Shown here piece by piece: positions 9,633-16,956 of a DNA stretch of 64,000 bases. How positions within the stretch are numbered: position 1 is the stretch's first letter; every line of letters begins with the position of its first letter. The DNA is from Vannielia litorea. GTDB lineage: Bacteria; Pseudomonadota; Alphaproteobacteria; Rhodobacterales; Rhodobacteraceae. A program made the translations under genes and the position numbers. The notes below the pieces were generated by a model. The model made no database searches. It saw only the letters and a list, made by a program, of their open reading frames with translations, and was not told the origin of the DNA. The stretch lies in assembly GCF_900142295.1 (NCBI RefSeq), contig NZ_FSRL01000001.1, forward strand, positions 124,001 to 188,000, given 5' to 3'.

Positions 9633-11231
9633 CTAGTCGGTCCGTCTTCCGCTGCGGTCCGCCACGCCGTTTGCCCAGCGGTCCGCCGCCGCGCCGAAGC
9701 AGTCATGGATCGAGTCGACCGCGATCACGCTTCCTGCTGCCATGCGCCCGAGCACGGCGAGGCCCGGGGCAGGGCGGCCATCGCGGGTGAGGGCCAGGCC
9801 GTCGGCCGCAGTCTCCCCGCCCAGCCCTTCGGCGACCTCGTGCAGCCAGCCGTCCTCGCGCAGACCGGCAAGCGCCCGGTCGGTAACGGGCGCAAGGGCA
9901 GGGGAGGGCAGGACGGCATCGACCATCACTTCGGCCCTCAGGGTGGCTGCGTCTCCATCCAGCACCCAACCGTCATCGACCAATCGGATATCCGGGTCAT
10001 CCACCGCCCGCAGGTCCACCACATCGGCCCGGATCAGCGCCAGCAGCTCCTCCGCCGAGCGCAACGGCGGCCCGTAGGAGAAGCGTTTCAGCGCATCGTC
10101 GAACTTTACCAGCGCGGCGGCCGTCTCAGGCGCCATGCGCGCGGGGTTGAAGCCTTGGCGCAACTCGTTCTGCCACTTCCGCCAAACCTGGCCCAGCGCA
10201 TAGCCCACCTCCGGCACAGCACCCCGCGCCATGTCCATATGGGCCGCCAGCGCCTCGATCGGCCCGCGCGTTTCTTGGCTGCCGGGTGCTTCGCGCTCCG
10301 CGGCGAGCCACCGCTCCACCTCGCGGCGAGGCGCCTGCGCCAGTCGCATGCCGGGGGCCACAAGCGCGGCGCAAATCCGCTCCAGCGCCGCGTTTGCCGC
10401 CATTCCGACCGCCTCCGCAAGCGCCCCGATGAAAGCGCGCGTCTCACCTTCCTCAGGGTCGAAACCCGCGTCCACCTCAGAGGTCGCGGGCTTGGGCGCC
10501 GGGGCGTGGCCGTCAAGCGAGAACGGCAGGATCCTGGCGGGTTCACGGCCTGACGGCACATAGGCTCCGTCCTCGAAACGCCCTCCCAGGCCGAGCGTCA
10601 GCAGGCGCATCACGTCGAGGGTTGAGAGCCCGAGGCCGCGCACGCCCACGACCTTGCCCTGCCAGCCCTGCGCCGCGGCCCGCAGCGCCTGTCCCGGGTA
10701 GGCTGCGAAGAGCGGCAAACCCTGCGTCTTCGCATGGTTCTGCCATTCCGCCAGCTGCGCGTCGGGTTCGCACCTGGGCTGGCCCTGCGTGGTCAGGACC
10801 TCGTCAAAGGGGCCGTGCCGCCCATCGGCCTCCAGATACCAGCCATCCGCCTCCCGGCTGACGTTCTCGACCCGTGCGGCATGCATCAGGGGAGCCAAGC
10901 TCTCTGCCACCGCTTCGAACCGCGCGGCAAAGTAGCGCCCTAGATCGGCGCGGGGCGGATAGCTCTCTGGATCCTCGACGCCCAGCCAGTCGGCGAACCG
11001 CCCAACCCTGCCGGGGTCGATCTGCACCGCCCGCACCGGCAGGTTCAGCAAGCACAGCTCGCTCTCGTCCGGAGAGAAATTGGGGCCGGCTCCGTATGGC
11101 CGTACCGGATCGAATATCTCCACTGAAACCGAGCCCGGCGCCACCCGCGCGGCCAGCGCCTCGAGCGCGCCGAGGCCACGCGGTCCCATTCCGATGATCG
11201 CAATCCGGCGCTTGCCGTTCCGTCCTGTCAT
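9633..11231 (-). CDS. FAD/NAD(P)-binding protein, last gene of soxS-soxR-soxT operon
   Basis: 532 aa protein with an N-terminal dinucleotide-binding motif (IAIIGMGPRGLGALEAL, residues 10-26) and the FAD/NAD(P)-binding domain of the Pfam PF13454 type. There is no signal peptide or membrane helix, so it should be cytoplasmic. It follows the soxT-like gene by 16 bp on the same strand and is probably co-transcribed with the sulfur genes. Its reaction is not known to me. In this context it might be an oxidoreductase linked to sulfur assimilation or reactive-sulfur handling, which is inference from the operon only. Confidence 0.8.
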   Translation of the reverse strand: MTGRNGKRRIAIIGMGPRGLGALEALAARVAPGSVSVEIFDPVRPYGAGPNFSPDESELCLLNLPVRAVQIDPGRVGRFADWLGVEDPESYPPRADLGRYFAARFEAVAESLAPLMHAARVENVSREADGWYLEADGRHGPFDEVLTTQGQPRCEPDAQLAEWQNHAKTQGLPLFAAYPGQALRAAAQGWQGKVVGVRGLGLSTLDVMRLLTLGLGGRFEDGAYVPSGREPARILPFSLDGHAPAPKPATSEVDAGFDPEEGETRAFIGALAEAVGMAANAALERICAALVAPGMRLAQAPRREVERWLAAEREAPGSQETRGPIEALAAHMDMARGAVPEVGYALGQVWRKWQNELRQGFNPARMAPETAAALVKFDDALKRFSYGPPLRSAEELLALIRADVVDLRAVDDPDIRLVDDGWVLDGDAATLRAEVMVDAVLPSPALAPVTDRALAGLREDGWLHEVAEGLGGETAADGLALTRDGRPAPGLAVLGRMAAGSVIAVDSIHDCFGAAADRWANGVADRSGRRTD

Positions 11232-11247
11232 GCGGAGAAATCTTGAG

Positions 11248-12345
11248 CTATCCGCGCGCCGTGTGGAAGCCCGAAATCAGCTGCTTCAACCCGAGCGCCG
11301 CGCCCGCGTAGATTGCCGCAAAGGTCACCGGCGCCGACCAGGCCAGCACGGAGAAGGCGCTGATCCCCTGGCCCACCGAACAGCCCACCGCCAGCACCGC
11401 ACCGGGCCCCATGATCGCCGCTCCGATGATCTGCCGCTTCAACTCGCGCGGGTCTTCGCAGGCTTCCCAGCGGAAGTGACCCTTGAAGAGCGAGCCGGCA
11501 AAGGCGCCGACCAGCACGCCGACCACCGAGCCCACGCTGAACGACAGCGTGTTGCCGCTCGCTGTCATCAGCCAGAAGATCGTGTCGCCGAGCGGCTGCG
11601 AGAAGGTGTGCGAGGTGATCCGTTCGGCATCGAAGCCGGTATGCGCCACGAAATAGGTGCCGATCCACCCCGACAGGATTGCGAGGCCGACAACCACACC
11701 CCAGAGGATGTGTCGGGGCGATCGCAGCATGTCGCGGCTCGAAAGCGCAAGCGCCAGCAGGGCCACGCCCAGCACCAATGCAAAGAACACGGGTGATAGC
11801 CCGGTCGCTCCGGCAAGGCTCTCGGCAAATCCCTGCGACCGCACCGCGGCGTCATCTACCGGCAAGAGCCAGATTCGCAGTCTGGCAAGAGGCCCCGACA
11901 GCACCGCGTAGGCAGACAGGCCCATGACCAGCACGATGATGAACCCGCGCAAGTCGCCGCCGCCCAGCCGGGACAGGGCGCCGTAGCCGCAGTTGCCCGC
12001 GATCGCCATGCCATAGCCGAACATCAGCCCCCCCGCGATACTGCCCAAAGGGGTCCAGACGCGGTTGAGATAGAGCGTTTCCAGGGGGTCGAACAGGCCG
12101 CCCGCGCGGGCCAGGGCCACCCCGATGACGGAGGTGCCGATGGCGAGCGCCCACATCCTCAGGCGGCGGGTGTCGGCGGCGTAGAGCTGATCCTCGATCG
12201 CCCCCAGCGTGCAGAATCGACCGATCCGCGCGGCCAGCCCAAGCAGTATGCCCCCCACAAGGCCCACGAGGGCCACCGCGTTGGCATCGCCGATCCTGTC
12301 GAGCAGATCTTCGAACACCCAGGCTCCTCCCAAAGTCCCGGACAC
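11248..12345 (-). CDS. soxT: YeeE/YedE family sulfur-compound transporter, SoxT-like
   Basis: 365 aa polytopic membrane protein with about 9-10 helices. It has the duplicated YeeE/YedE pattern: GRFCTLGAIEDQLYAADTRRLRMWA in the first half, GNCGYGALSRLGGG in the middle and AVGCSVGQGISA near the end. The conserved cysteines (GRFC, GNCGYG, GCSVGQG) are those implicated in thiosulfate passage in YeeE homologues. In related sox clusters the gene beside soxS and soxR is called soxT. It starts 14 bp after soxR. Likely role: uptake of thiosulfate or a sulfur intermediate, or signal transfer to SoxR. Confidence 0.85.
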   Translation of the reverse strand: MSGTLGGAWVFEDLLDRIGDANAVALVGLVGGILLGLAARIGRFCTLGAIEDQLYAADTRRLRMWALAIGTSVIGVALARAGGLFDPLETLYLNRVWTPLGSIAGGLMFGYGMAIAGNCGYGALSRLGGGDLRGFIIVLVMGLSAYAVLSGPLARLRIWLLPVDDAAVRSQGFAESLAGATGLSPVFFALVLGVALLALALSSRDMLRSPRHILWGVVVGLAILSGWIGTYFVAHTGFDAERITSHTFSQPLGDTIFWLMTASGNTLSFSVGSVVGVLVGAFAGSLFKGHFRWEACEDPRELKRQIIGAAIMGPGAVLAVGCSVGQGISAFSVLAWSAPVTFAAIYAGAALGLKQLISGFHTARG

Positions 12346-12359
12346 CCGCAGGAACGGCG

Positions 12360-12710
12360 TCAGCCCTCCTTGCAGAACATCTCGTAGACGACTTCCATCA
12401 TCTTCTTCGGGCGGTCGTCCGCAAGGCTGTAGTAAATCGCCTTGCCGTCGCGGCGCGGGGTGACGAGCCCTTCGAGCCGGAGCCGCGAGAGCTGCTGCGA
12501 GACCGCGGCCTGGCGCGCCGAGAGAAGTTCTTCCAACTCGGTCACCGTCTTTTCGCCGGTTGCGAGGTGGCAGAGAATCATCAACCGGCCCTCATGGCTG
12601 ATCGCCTTGAGAAAGTTCGCGGCGGCGGTCGCATTGGCCACCATCCGGTCCATGTCCTCGGCGCACATGTTCTTGTCGAACACCGGCAGGTTGGGCTTTT
12701 CGTCCAGCAT
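12360..12710 (-). CDS. soxR: ArsR family sulfur-responsive repressor (SoxR/SqrR type)
   Basis: 116 aa winged-helix repressor. The DNA-binding helices lie at about residues 55-85 (TVTELEELLSARQAAVSQQLSRLRLEGLV) followed by a wing (DGKAIYYSL). Cys47 (LMILCHLATG) and Cys113 (YEMFCKEG) are 66 residues apart, the same spacing as the dithiol pair Cys41/Cys107 of the persulfide sensor SqrR; a further Cys16 lies near the N-terminus. This predicts derepression when reactive sulfur links the two cysteines. It sits between soxS and the soxT-like gene. Matching operator boxes occur at 13150 and 14556. Confidence 0.9.
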   Translation of the reverse strand: MLDEKPNLPVFDKNMCAEDMDRMVANATAAANFLKAISHEGRLMILCHLATGEKTVTELEELLSARQAAVSQQLSRLRLEGLVTPRRDGKAIYYSLADDRPKKMMEVVYEMFCKEG

Positions 12711-12740
12711 GTCTCGTTCCCTCGTCCGTCTCTCCCGGCC

Positions 12741-13151
12741 TCAGCCGGTCTCGTCTGGCGTTCCGGTGGCAAGCGCCACGCCGTTGCGTTCCATCATCTC
12801 TTTGAGCAGGCCCCAGAAGAAGTCCTCGCCCGGATATCCCTCGATGCGGCCCAGCTCCTTGCCGTCTTCCACGAGAACGAAGGTGGGCGTGAAGTGCAGA
12901 CCACGGGAAAACTCGATGTCGTGAGGTGGTGCGCCGATCATCTCGCGTCGCAGCGGCGCGGCCTGTCCCTCCGGGGTCTTCGGGTAGATCGGGCCGATTT
13001 CCTTGTTCCACCGCGCACACCAGGCGCAGCCGTGTTCTTCCACCATGACCAGCGCCACTTCGGCCCGTGCCACGAGGGGCAGGACCGAGAGGGCGAAGGT
13101 CAGGAGGAGAGCCGCGAGCCGCAAGGGCGCCGATCCCGATTGACGTTCCAT
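12741..13151 (-). CDS. soxS: SoxS periplasmic thioredoxin
   Basis: 136 aa thioredoxin-fold protein with a Sec signal peptide (residues 1-30, cleavage near VARA-EV) and the active site C42-A-W-C45. It has the cis-Pro motif HFTPTFVLVEDG. In Paracoccus SoxS reactivates the SoxYZ carrier by reducing wrongly blocked SoxY. It is the first gene of the leftward soxS-soxR-soxT-FAD operon, with its start codon touching the SqrR-like box. The dithiol should be kept reduced by SoxV, encoded divergently. Confidence 0.9.
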   Translation of the reverse strand: MERQSGSAPLRLAALLLTFALSVLPLVARAEVALVMVEEHGCAWCARWNKEIGPIYPKTPEGQAAPLRREMIGAPPHDIEFSRGLHFTPTFVLVEDGKELGRIEGYPGEDFFWGLLKEMMERNGVALATGTPDETG

Positions 13152-13165
13152 TCAACAAACTTAAT
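13150..13165. promoter_or_regulatory. SqrR/SoxR-like operator box between soxS and soxV
   Basis: ATTC-AACAAACT-TAAT matches the ATTC-N8-GAAT operator known for SqrR at seven of eight defined bases. It overlaps the soxS start codon and sits about 50 bp upstream of soxV, so one repressor dimer could block both directions. Supported by the SqrR-like cysteines of the adjacent regulator. Confidence 0.6.
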
Positions 13166-13212
13166 ATGATTATGGGTCCCAGACAAGGGCCGCATCAAGG
13201 GAGGACGGGGCC

Positions 13213-13950
13213 ATGCTGCTCGACGTCGGCATCTGGAGCGCCTTTCTGGGCGGGCTCATCGTGTTCTTCTCGCCCTGCGTGCTGCCTATCGTGCCGTTTT
13301 ATCTCAGCTACATGGCGGGAGTCGGCATGTCGGAGATCTCTGCCGACGGCACCCTTGCGCGGGGTGCCCGCCTCCGCCTCGTTGCCTCGGCCGTGATGTT
13401 CTCGCTCGGAATGATGACCGTCTTCGCGATCCTGGGCGCCGGTGCCTTTGCCATCTCCGAGCTGTTCAAGACCTACATCGACTGGTTCCGCTACGCCGCC
13501 GGGGCGCTGGTGCTCATCATGGGCCTCCACTTTCTCGGGGTCTTCCGCATCGGCTTTCTCGACCGCAGCTTCCAGATGCAGGCCGGCGACACCTCCAACA
13601 TGACGATCTGGTCGAGCTACCTTGTGGGCCTCGCCTTCATGGCCGGCTGGACGCCCTGCGTCGGCGGCGTGCTTACCGGCGTTTTCATGATGGCCTCGAC
13701 GGACGAAACCGCCTGGCGCGGTCTTCTGATGGTCAACGTCTTCGGCGCTGGCATGGTGCTGCCCTTCATCATCGCCGCGCTCTTCACCGCGCCCTTCATG
13801 CAATTCGCCGGGAGCTTCCGAAAGCACCTCGGCAAGATGGAGAAGGTCATGGGTGCCTTGCTCATCCTCTTTGCCGTTCTAATTCTAACCGGGACCGTCA
13901 ATGCCATCGCCTGGTGGCTGATCGAAAAGGTCCCGGCCTTCACCAACTGA
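13213..13950 (+). CDS. soxV: SoxV, CcdA-type membrane thiol electron transporter
   Basis: 245 aa membrane protein with six helices and the CcdA pattern. The two redox cysteines are in FFSPCVLPIV (first helix) and AGWTPCVGGVL (fourth helix). It carries electrons from cytoplasmic thioredoxin to the periplasmic thioredoxins SoxS and SoxW. It is preceded by GGGAGGA and followed by soxW after 14 bp. It heads the rightward sox operon. Confidence 0.93.
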   Translation: MLLDVGIWSAFLGGLIVFFSPCVLPIVPFYLSYMAGVGMSEISADGTLARGARLRLVASAVMFSLGMMTVFAILGAGAFAISELFKTYIDWFRYAAGALVLIMGLHFLGVFRIGFLDRSFQMQAGDTSNMTIWSSYLVGLAFMAGWTPCVGGVLTGVFMMASTDETAWRGLLMVNVFGAGMVLPFIIAALFTAPFMQFAGSFRKHLGKMEKVMGALLILFAVLILTGTVNAIAWWLIEKVPAFTN

Positions 13951-13964
13951 CCCCGGAGGCAGAC

Positions 13965-14525
13965 ATGAAACGCATTCTCACCTTCTTCGCCGCCCTCCTC
14001 ATGGCGGGCTCCGCCCATGCGGCCGAACTGGGAGACGACGGGCTGCACAAGGAGCCGTGGTTCCGCGACACCTTCAAGGACATGCGCGAGGACCTCGCCG
14101 AGGCCAATGCCGAGGGCAAGCGGTTCGTTGTGATGATCGAGCAGCGTGGCTGCATCTACTGCACCAAGATGCATGAAGAGGTCTATTCGGATCCCGAGGT
14201 GAAGAAACTGATCGAAGACAACTTCTACGTCGTGCAGATCAACATGTTCGGCGATATCGAGGTCACGGATTTCGACGGCGAGGCCCTGGCCGAGAAGGAT
14301 GCCGTCAAGCGCTGGAACGCGCTCTTCACGCCGACGATTCTCTTCTTCCCTGAAGACGTGGGTGCCGATCTGACCGCCGCACAGGCTGCCGTGGTGACAA
14401 TGCCCGGCGCCTTCGGTAAGTGGACAACGGTGAACCTGCTCAACTGGGTTCTGGAAAAGGGCTACGAGGGCGATGAACCCTTCCAGAAGTATCATGCCCG
14501 CAAGTTCGCGGAACAGCAGGGCTGA
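13965..14525 (+). CDS. soxW: SoxW periplasmic thioredoxin-like protein
   Basis: 186 aa with the start at 13965 (CCGGAGGCAGAC upstream), a Sec signal peptide of about 20 residues ending SAHAA, and the active site C63-I-Y-C66 in the SoxW/DsbD-gamma style fold (MIEQRGCIYCTKMHEE, then FTPTILFF with the cis-Pro). It takes electrons from SoxV in the periplasm. In Paracoccus it supports but is not essential for thiosulfate oxidation. An in-frame upstream ATG inside soxV lacks a proper signal peptide and was not used. Confidence 0.9.
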   Translation: MKRILTFFAALLMAGSAHAAELGDDGLHKEPWFRDTFKDMREDLAEANAEGKRFVVMIEQRGCIYCTKMHEEVYSDPEVKKLIEDNFYVVQINMFGDIEVTDFDGEALAEKDAVKRWNALFTPTILFFPEDVGADLTAAQAAVVTMPGAFGKWTTVNLLNWVLEKGYEGDEPFQKYHARKFAEQQG

Positions 14526-14555
14526 GGCCAATGCTGCAGTGCAACATAATCATTA

Positions 14556-14571
14556 ATTCAGGTAAATGAAT
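14556..14571 (+). promoter_or_regulatory. SqrR/SoxR operator box upstream of soxX
   Basis: ATTC-AGGTAAAT-GAAT is a perfect match to the SqrR consensus ATTC-N8-GAAT. It lies in the 130-bp gap between soxW and soxX, 85 bp before the soxX start, inside an AT-rich stretch with potential promoter hexamers. It likely gives soxXYZA its own sulfur-controlled promoter. Confidence 0.7.
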
Positions 14572-14655
14572 TTGTCGTTGCGTGGGGTCGACATTGTGCG
14601 CTACCGTATGCAGACGAGGCAGCGGGCTCCGGCTCGGCTACCCAAGGGAGGGAAC

Positions 14656-15132
14656 ATGAAGAACACGCTAGGAATGGCGGCCATCATGGCATTCGCAGGC
14701 AGCGGCCTGCTGGCTGAGGCCGTTGCACCCGCTGAAGTGGCCTACGACGACTATGGTGCCGTCGAGGTCTCGCTCACCGGCGCGCCGGGCAATGTCGAGA
14801 ACGGTGCGGTCCTGATGAACAAGGGCTCGGGCAATTGCGTTGCCTGCCACCAGATCGCGGCGCTTCCCGAACTCGCCTTCCAGGGCGAGATCGGCCCGGC
14901 GCTCGACGGCGCGGGCAGCCGCTGGACCGAGGCCGAACTGCGCGGGATCGTCGCAAACGCCAAGAAAACCTTCGACGGCACCATGATGCCTTCTTTCTAC
15001 AAGACCGAAGGCTACATCCGCCTTGGCAACGGCTTCACCGGCAAGGCCGCCGAGGGCGATGTGCCGCCGCTGCTCACGGCGCAGGACGTCGAGGACGTGG
15101 TGGCCTTCCTGATGACGCTCAAAGACGAATGA
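14656..15132 (+). CDS. soxX: SoxX monoheme cytochrome c
   Basis: 158 aa subunit of the SoxAX cytochrome complex, which attaches thiosulfate to the SoxY cysteine in the periplasm. The start at 14656 follows GGGAGGGA by 4 bases; an upstream in-frame ATG at 14566 lies inside the operator box and is not used. Signal peptide residues 1-20 or so; heme site C61-V-A-C-H65; distal methionine probably in DGTMMPSFY. Followed by soxY after 47 bp. Confidence 0.94.
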   Translation: MKNTLGMAAIMAFAGSGLLAEAVAPAEVAYDDYGAVEVSLTGAPGNVENGAVLMNKGSGNCVACHQIAALPELAFQGEIGPALDGAGSRWTEAELRGIVANAKKTFDGTMMPSFYKTEGYIRLGNGFTGKAAEGDVPPLLTAQDVEDVVAFLMTLKDE

Positions 15133-15179
15133 CCTGAACACTCACCGACCCACGTCTCGGGTCGACAAGGAGGCTGAAC

Positions 15180-15599
15180 ATGAACCTTAGCAGACGAGAC
15201 ACCCTGTTTCTGGGCGCTGGCGCCGCTCTGGCCGCCGTACTTCCGATGCCTGCCATGGCCGATGCCGTGGCTGACGCAATCGCCGCCTTCACCGGCGGGG
15301 TCACCCCCTCCGAGGGCGGTGTGACCGTGGACGCGCCCGAGATCGCCGAGAACGGCAACACCGTTCCGATCGGCGTCGAGGCCGAGGGCGCCGAGAGCAT
15401 CATGCTTCTCGCGACCGGCAACCCCACGCCCGCCGTGGCCACCTTCACATTCGGCCCGCTGGCCGCGCGCCAGGCTGGTGCCACCCGCATCCGCCTTGCC
15501 AAGACGCAGGACGTGATCGCCGTCGCCAAGATGCCCGACGGCAGCTTCAAGCAGGCGTCGGCTACCGTGAAAGTCACCATCGGCGGCTGCGGCGGCTGA
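15180..15599 (+). CDS. soxY: SoxY substrate-carrier subunit
   Basis: 139 aa carrier that holds the sulfur substrate as a thioconjugate. The twin-arginine signal (LSRRDTLFLG) sends the folded SoxYZ pair to the periplasm. The C-terminal swinging arm ends GGCGG with the carrier Cys137, exactly as in functional SoxY. Preceded by AAGGAGG. It forms the heterodimer with SoxZ, encoded 27 bp downstream. Confidence 0.95.
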   Translation: MNLSRRDTLFLGAGAALAAVLPMPAMADAVADAIAAFTGGVTPSEGGVTVDAPEIAENGNTVPIGVEAEGAESIMLLATGNPTPAVATFTFGPLAARQAGATRIRLAKTQDVIAVAKMPDGSFKQASATVKVTIGGCGG

Positions 15600-15626
15600 G
15601 GCACATCATCATAGGAGACTGAGAAC

Positions 15627-15956
15627 ATGGCATCCGATGTCAAACCCCGGGTCAAAGTCCCGAAGAGCGCCTCTGCCGGTGAGACCATCACCATCAAGAC
15701 GCTGATCTCGCACGCAATGGAAAGCGGCCAGCGCAAGGACAGCGACGGCAACCCGATCCCGCGTTCGATCATCAACCACTTCACCTGCACCTTCAACGGT
15801 GAGACCGTGATTGACGTGGTGATGGAGCCGGCGATCTCGACCAACCCCTATTTCGAGTTCGACGCCGTCGTGCCCGAGAGCGGGACGTTCGAGTTTACCT
15901 GGCAGGATGACGACGGCTCGACTTACACCGACACGAAAGAGATCACCGTTGGCTGA
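15627..15956 (+). CDS. soxZ: SoxZ sulfur-carrier partner subunit
   Basis: 109 aa immunoglobulin-like partner of SoxY. It has no signal peptide of its own, consistent with hitch-hiking through the Tat system with SoxY. It begins MASDVKPRVKVPKSASAGET and contains the conserved FTWQDDDGSTYTDTKEI end segment. Standard length. Confidence 0.95.
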   Translation: MASDVKPRVKVPKSASAGETITIKTLISHAMESGQRKDSDGNPIPRSIINHFTCTFNGETVIDVVMEPAISTNPYFEFDAVVPESGTFEFTWQDDDGSTYTDTKEITVG

Positions 15957-15983
15957 CAGCCGCGCGCTCTTAGGGAGGGAAGC

Positions 15984-16847
15984 GTGAAGAAAGCAAGCAA
16001 GAGAGCAAGCTACGTGGCCATCGCCGCAGCCGTGTCCGCACTGGCGGTCACGGCGCACGCGGGGCCCGATGAAGACCAGCTGACGATCAACGAGGAGATC
16101 GAGATCGTCACCGAAGCCCCCGCACCTGCGCATCTCGAAGGCGTGGTGGACACCATCTATTCTGGCTGGCGGTTCCGTTCCGACGAGACTCAGGCCATGC
16201 AGATGGACGACTTCGACAACCCCGGCTTGGTCGGGGTGGAGAGCGCGCAGGCCGCCTTTGCCGCGGTCGATGGCACCGAGGGCAAGGCCTGCGCCGACTG
16301 CCACAACTCCCCCGAGGATCTGGCCGGCGTAAAGGCGGTCTATCCAAAGTGGAACGAGGAGGCTGGCGAAGTCCGGACGATCGAGATGCAGATCAACGAT
16401 TGCCGGACCACCCGCATGGGCGCCGAGGAATGGAAATATTCCGGCGGCGAGATGACCGACATGGTCGCGCTCATGGCCTTCGTGTCGCGCGGCATGCCGG
16501 TCGATGTGGCGATTGACGGTCCGGCCCAGTCCACCTGGGAGCAGGGCAAGGAGATCTACTATACCCGCTACGGCCAGCTCGAACTGGCCTGCGCCAACTG
16601 CCACGAAGACAACTGGGGCAACATGATCCGGGCCGATCACCTGAGCCAGGGTCAGATCAACGGCTTCCCGACCTACCGGCTGAAGAACACCAAGCTGAAT
16701 GCCGTGCACGACCGTTTCCGCGGCTGCGTGCGCGACACCATGGCCGAAACCTTTGCCGTGGGCAGCCCCGAGTTCGTCGCCCTTGAGCTCTACGTCGCCT
16801 CGCGCGGCAATGGCCTCTCGGTCGAGGGCCCCTCGGTTCGCAACTAA
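15984..16847 (+). CDS. soxA: SoxA diheme cytochrome c
   Basis: 287 aa catalytic subunit of SoxAX. Signal peptide of about 26 residues ending AHAG. It has two heme-binding motifs, C103-A-D-C-H107 and C203-A-N-C-H207, so it is the diheme form. Cys140 lies in the INDCRT segment, and Cys248 in RFRGCVRD is the ligand that becomes a persulfide at the active heme in characterised SoxA. Preceded by GGGAGGGAAGC. A strong hairpin follows the stop. Confidence 0.95.
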   Translation: MKKASKRASYVAIAAAVSALAVTAHAGPDEDQLTINEEIEIVTEAPAPAHLEGVVDTIYSGWRFRSDETQAMQMDDFDNPGLVGVESAQAAFAAVDGTEGKACADCHNSPEDLAGVKAVYPKWNEEAGEVRTIEMQINDCRTTRMGAEEWKYSGGEMTDMVALMAFVSRGMPVDVAIDGPAQSTWEQGKEIYYTRYGQLELACANCHEDNWGNMIRADHLSQGQINGFPTYRLKNTKLNAVHDRFRGCVRDTMAETFAVGSPEFVALELYVASRGNGLSVEGPSVRN

Positions 16848-16853
16848 GTCAAC

Positions 16854-16885
16854 GGCCCGCGCGTCCGACCGGCGCGCGGGCCTTT
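16854..16885 (+). terminator. Hairpin between soxA and soxB
   Basis: GGCCCGCGCG (16854-16863) pairs perfectly with CGCGCGGGCC (16873-16882), loop 9 bases, followed by TTTCTG. Intrinsic-terminator-like but with a short T tract, so it may act as an attenuator that gives more soxXYZA than soxBCDEF transcript. Confidence 0.65.
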
Positions 16886-16956
16886 CTGTCCAAAACAAAT
16901 GCACTTATGCGCATGTGTCTAAAGGCGCAATGCAAAACAGTCAGAATGAGGCTCCG

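Noticed and set aside
12360..12710. Arsenic-responsive ArsR regulator
   Set aside because: It lacks the CxC metal site of arsenic sensors; the Cys pair and sox neighbours fit the sulfur-sensing branch.
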